Shown piece by piece: positions 61,396-64,000 of a stretch of DNA of 64,000 nucleotides. A model generated the notes under the pieces. It made no database searches. It was given only the letters and a program-made list of their open reading frames with translations, and was not told the origin of the DNA. Position numbers and translations under genes: made by a program. The first letter of the stretch is position 1. Each line of letters begins with the position of its first letter. Location of the stretch: positions 5,372,001-5,436,000 of the forward strand of contig NZ_CP127385.1 of assembly GCF_030378205.1 (NCBI RefSeq), read 5' to 3'. Source of the stretch: Bradyrhizobium sp. NP1 (GTDB taxonomy: Bacteria > Pseudomonadota > Alphaproteobacteria > Rhizobiales > Xanthobacteraceae).

Positions 61396-62178
61396 TCACG
61401 CCGCATAGTGAAAGCCGACCTGCTGCAGCTCCGGAATGGTCGCAACGATTCCGGGGGTCAGCACCACGCCGTCGATGAGATGGTTGGTCAGTTCTGCCGC
61501 CACCGCTTCGTGCGAGCCATGATCGGGATTTTTCCCGGAGGCGATCAGCTTCGCCGTCACCTCCCAGATCGCGTTATGGCACGCCATGAAGACGACGCCG
61601 CGCTCCTGTAACGCGGGGATGGTGTCCCCGGTCGGCCCGAACACGCTTTTCGGATCCTCGCTTTGCGCGAAAGCCGTGGGAGCCGGCTTGAGAACCGCCA
61701 GCGTGTTGGATCCGAACCTGGCACCCGCAAGCGCTGCGAGGTCGTACTTGTCCCACATCGTCTGGTCGAACAGCGCGAGGTGAGCCGTGCCGTGGGTCGC
61801 GGAGACGGCAAGGAAACCCCTGTGTCCGAACGAGAAGACCTGCGCATTGACCGCGTTGCGCATCAGGTTGAGCCAGGGGCCTCCGATGTCGGTGTTGTCC
61901 CATACCTGCTTGGGCGTGCCGCGATAGGCGATGATCTCCTTGAGCGCTTCGTCATCCCAGAAATCGGGATGCTCGAGGATCATCGGCACGGTCTTGAAGT
62001 CGCGTCGGCGTGGCGCGCGACGCAGCCGCCCCGTCAGCTCGGAGAGCTCCCGGGCACCGGGCGGGATGATGCGCTCGGTCGTGGCGGCGCGCGAGGGACC
62101 AGCGGCAAGCGCAGCGGCGCCGACCGCCAGCGCGCCAAAGCCGACAAGAGCGGTGCGCCGTGAGTTGTCGATCATCAT
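61396..62178 (-). CDS. Tat-exported DsrE-like protein
   Basis: The 260-residue protein has a twin-arginine signal (NSRRTALVGFGALAVGAAAL, RR at 7-8) and a C-terminal region that matches the DsrE/DsrF-like fold, with Cys200 in VVFMACHNAI and the end HLIDGVVLTPGIVATIPELQ (233-252) then QVGFHYAA. DsrE proteins relay sulfane sulfur through a conserved Cys. Export by Tat suggests a folded, possibly cofactor-bearing protein in the periplasm. It is the first of a three-gene unit, 10 bp before the binding protein gene, with a perfect 14-bp palindrome about 90 bp upstream. Confidence 0.7.
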   Translation of the reverse strand: MMIDNSRRTALVGFGALAVGAAALAAGPSRAATTERIIPPGARELSELTGRLRRAPRRRDFKTVPMILEHPDFWDDEALKEIIAYRGTPKQVWDNTDIGGPWLNLMRNAVNAQVFSFGHRGFLAVSATHGTAHLALFDQTMWDKYDLAALAGARFGSNTLAVLKPAPTAFAQSEDPKSVFGPTGDTIPALQERGVVFMACHNAIWEVTAKLIASGKNPDHGSHEAVAAELTNHLIDGVVLTPGIVATIPELQQVGFHYAA

Positions 62179-62269
62179 TGGTGTCTCCTGAAGTTGCGTG
62201 TGCGGCGAACAGCAGGCCGCCTGCTTTCCCGTGAAGTAGGGACTTGCGGAGTGGCTTCAACGCAAATTT

Positions 62270-62283
62270 TCAGATCGATCTGA
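62270..62283. promoter_or_regulatory. 14-bp perfect palindrome before the DsrE/binding protein/DoxDA operon
   Basis: TCAGATCGATCTGA is perfectly symmetric and lies 92 bp upstream of the first gene of the operon. A related site is at 58504-58523. Its protein partner is unknown. Confidence 0.5.
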
Positions 62284-62551
62284 TCGCTCCACGTGATGAA
62301 ACGATGCGGAATTTTCAGTTCACACGATTGGCTTGCGCCCTACCCCGGTCACGGGGGTCGTCCGCGCGGCGGACGATTTCGCCAGGCATTTCAACGTGAT
62401 TTTGGGTCGTCCAGTCCCTTGCTGAAAAGTATTTCGTTCGAGCCGTCGGGCAAACCAGTGGCTTTCCTCGGCACGTGCCGGCACCCCGAGGCGAAGCGGG
62501 TGGACCCGACGTATCCCGGTTGCGGCACATTCAAGCGGACAGATCGCGCCG
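62284..62551. other. Gene-free stretch before the HTH gene
   Basis: Together with the operator at 62270 and the CtrA box at 62552, this stretch fills the 451-bp gap 62179-62629. A weak frame at 62293-62580 has no ribosome site or recognisable protein and is not called. Confidence 0.4.
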
Positions 62552-62567
62552 TTAACGATCTGTTAAC
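62552..62567 (+). promoter_or_regulatory. CtrA-type box upstream of the HTH/ftsZ-paralogue genes
   Basis: TTAACGATCTGTTAAC is a perfect TTAA-N7-TTAAC match 63-78 bp before the start at 62630. Confidence 0.6.
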
Positions 62568-62629
62568 CATAGCGACCTAGCCTGAGGTCACCAGCGCAAT
62601 ACCGTCCGGTTTGTTCAGGAGAACGGCCG

Positions 62630-63121
62630 ATGCCCATTGAGACACTGACATATGCCGCGCTTGGTGCCCGTCTGGGAATCTCGCAGAGAGCCGCCCGTTC
62701 GCTTGCCCAGCGGCTCCGGTTGCCACGCTCACTTTCGGACGATGGCAAAGCATTGGTGAGCGTTGATCTCGCTGAAATAAGGCATACGCCGCGGCCACGA
62801 GGCAGTCGCCCGGCTGGCGCCGAATTTCCGGCGGCAAGGATCGTGGCATTGCAGGCGGAGATCGCGCAGCTCGAAGCAAGGGCAGCCGGTCACCGGGCAG
62901 ATTTCGAGCACGAGCGCCAGCGCGCCGATCGCCTGATGGTTGAGCTGCTGCGCGCGACCGCCGAGACGATGGCGGCCAAGGAGGCAATGGCGCGGCTCGA
63001 AGGCTCTTTGCGCGGCGGTGGTCGAGCTGGAGGCGCTATCGACAGCCCCGGACAAGCTGCCCGACGGCTGGGCCTTCTTGCCGCGGATCTAGTGGAAGCA
63101 GACCGCAAGGCTAGTAGATAG
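62630..63121 (+). CDS. Small HTH and coiled-coil protein
   Basis: The 163-residue protein has an N-terminal helix-turn-helix-like segment ([20 protein letters not shown]) and a long coiled coil (about 70-125; [20 protein letters not shown] and [20 protein letters not shown]), the layout of KfrA-like plasmid-type regulators and of common bradyrhizobial unknowns. AGGAGAACGGCCG precedes the ATG. It is 40 bp before the ftsZ paralogue on the same strand and shares its CtrA box, so both may be cell-cycle regulated. Confidence 0.65.
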   Translation: MPIETLTYAALGARLGISQRAARSLAQRLRLPRSLSDDGKALVSVDLAEIRHTPRPRGSRPAGAEFPAARIVALQAEIAQLEARAAGHRADFEHERQRADRLMVELLRATAETMAAKEAMARLEGSLRGGGRAGGAIDSPGQAARRLGLLAADLVEADRKASR

Positions 63122-63161
63122 CAATCCGCGTCTACTATCGCCGGAGCACGCGCGAGGCAAA

Positions 63162-64000
63162 ATGACCAGCATTACCGATATTCGCGAAATGAGGGCGCGC
63201 ATCGTCGTGTTTGGGGTCGGCGGCGCCGGCGGCAATGCCGTCAACAACATGATCGCGGCCGGGCTGCAAGGCGTCGACTTCATCGTCGCCAATACCGACG
63301 CACAGGCGCTCACCTCATCCAAGGCCAAGCGCCTCATCCAGATGGGCAGCGGGGTGACTGGCGGCCTTGGTGCGGGCGCGCAGCCCGAAGTCGGGCGCGC
63401 CGCAGCCGAAGAGGCAATCAATGATATCCGCGATCATTTGACTGGCGCGCACATGGTGTTCGTTACTGCCGGCATGGGCGGCGGTACCGGCACCGGGGCT
63501 GCGCCTGTTATAGCCAGGATCGCGCGTGAGCTTGGTATTCTCACCATCGGCGTCGTCACCAAGCCATTCCACTTTGAGGGCCAGCGCCGCATGCGCTTTG
63601 CCGAAGCAGGCGTCGCCGAGTTGCTGAAGGCCGTGGACACCCTGCTGATCATCCCAAACCAGAACCTGTTCAGGGTGGCCAACGAGAAGACCACATTCGC
63701 CCATGCCTTCGCCATGGCCGATCAAGTGCTTTATTCGGGCGTGGCCTGCATCAGCGACCTGATCGTCAAGGAAGGTCTGATCAATCTCGATTTTGCCGAC
63801 GTTCTCTCCGTCATGCGCGAGAAGGGCAAAGCCATGATGGGCAGAGGCGAGGCTTCCGGCGAGAAGCGTGTGCTCAATGCCGCTGTGGCTGCGATTTCCA
63901 ATCCATTGATCGAGGACCCCTCGATCAAGCGTGCCAGTGGCCTCATCATCTCCATCACCGGCGGCAAGGACCTGGCGCTATTCGAGGTCGACGAAGCCGC
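63162..64000 (+). CDS. FtsZ paralogue, partial (runs off the window)
   Basis: 279 residues of an FtsZ are visible, open to the window end. All GTPase landmarks are intact: [15 protein letters not shown] (17-31), the GTP signature [12 protein letters not shown] (104-115), [14 protein letters not shown] and the T7 loop NLDFADV (208-214) that activates hydrolysis. It is close to the canonical alphaproteobacterial protein but with differences (MRARIVVFG start without the usual ~15-residue leader; [16 protein letters not shown]). ftsQ/ftsA do not precede it; a small HTH gene does. So it is probably a second, non-dcw FtsZ as known in several rhizobia. The ATG at 63162 has GAGG upstream. Confidence 0.9.
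   Translation, partial: MTSITDIREMRARIVVFGVGGAGGNAVNNMIAAGLQGVDFIVANTDAQALTSSKAKRLIQMGSGVTGGLGAGAQPEVGRAAAEEAINDIRDHLTGAHMVFVTAGMGGGTGTGAAPVIARIARELGILTIGVVTKPFHFEGQRRMRFAEAGVAELLKAVDTLLIIPNQNLFRVANEKTTFAHAFAMADQVLYSGVACISDLIVKEGLINLDFADVLSVMREKGKAMMGRGEASGEKRVLNAAVAAISNPLIEDPSIKRASGLIISITGGKDLALFEVDEA

Noticed and set aside
62293..62580. 95-codon open frame in the gap before the HTH gene
   Set aside because: No ribosome site, no family, and it runs across a CtrA-type box.

Overview
The window looks like chromosome of a Bradyrhizobium-type alphaproteobacterium (Nitrobacteraceae; Bradyrhizobium, Rhodopseudomonas or Afipia are the closest fits). Reasons: high G+C throughout, the alphaproteobacterial flagellar regulators FlaF, FlbT and FliX, flagellins opening with SGIVLSASVRQNLL, a 342-residue thioredoxin-reductase-like ferredoxin-NADP reductase, a very large growth-pole-ring type coiled-coil protein known from Rhizobiales, and many TTAA-N7-TTAAC (CtrA-type) sites. 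The genus call is inference; no rRNA or tRNA gene was seen.

Layout. 1-4.4 kb: end of a LysR regulator, a secreted dienelactone-hydrolase-like enzyme, a keto-pentenoate hydratase-like enzyme, DksA, and an HxlR regulator divergent from an NAD(P)-binding protein around a perfect 19-bp operator. 4.5-23.8 kb: a late flagellar region with fliX divergent from flgI-flgJ(cheL)-flgN-like-flaG-like, flaF, two tandem flagellin genes, flbT, a TPR-glycosyltransferase, then on the minus strand flgE-flgK-flgL followed by a glycosyltransferase, an ATP-grasp enzyme and a PLP decarboxylase. Sigma-54 type promoters precede fliX, flgI and flgE, and CtrA-type boxes lie before flagellin 1 and the enzyme cluster. 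The enzyme cluster is the best candidate for an undescribed system, possibly a flagellin or hook-protein modification pathway.

24-39.6 kb: housekeeping and accessory genes. These are msrB, a FAD amine oxidase, sixA, a universal stress protein, an ArsR-SRPBCC-small membrane protein-DUF1801 operon bounded by inverted copies of a ~122-bp repeat, a MocR regulator divergent from a DUF1127 gene, several small membrane proteins, an MHYT-GGDEF-EAL cyclic-di-GMP protein, an MFS exporter, a DUF892 protein and a UPF0104 membrane protein. 39.6-46.1 kb: a secreted SGNH hydrolase, a Liv-type binding protein, a DUF2147 protein, a ferredoxin-NADP reductase and a nearby [2Fe-2S] ferredoxin, and a hot-dog thioesterase.

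46.1-64 kb: an HPt protein, a 1695-residue GPR/RgsE-like protein with six 44-residue repeats, a lipoprotein, a Liv-type binding protein with a gamma-glutamyltransferase and a divergent LysR regulator, a DUF2336 protein, a three-gene exported operon (DsrE-like Tat protein, binding protein, DoxDA), and finally an orphan ftsZ paralogue that runs off the end, preceded by a small HTH gene and a perfect CtrA-type box.

Scattered between genes are at least seven ~70-bp palindromic elements of one family. Gene positions rest on reading frames, start motifs and protein family recognition by eye; no database search was possible.
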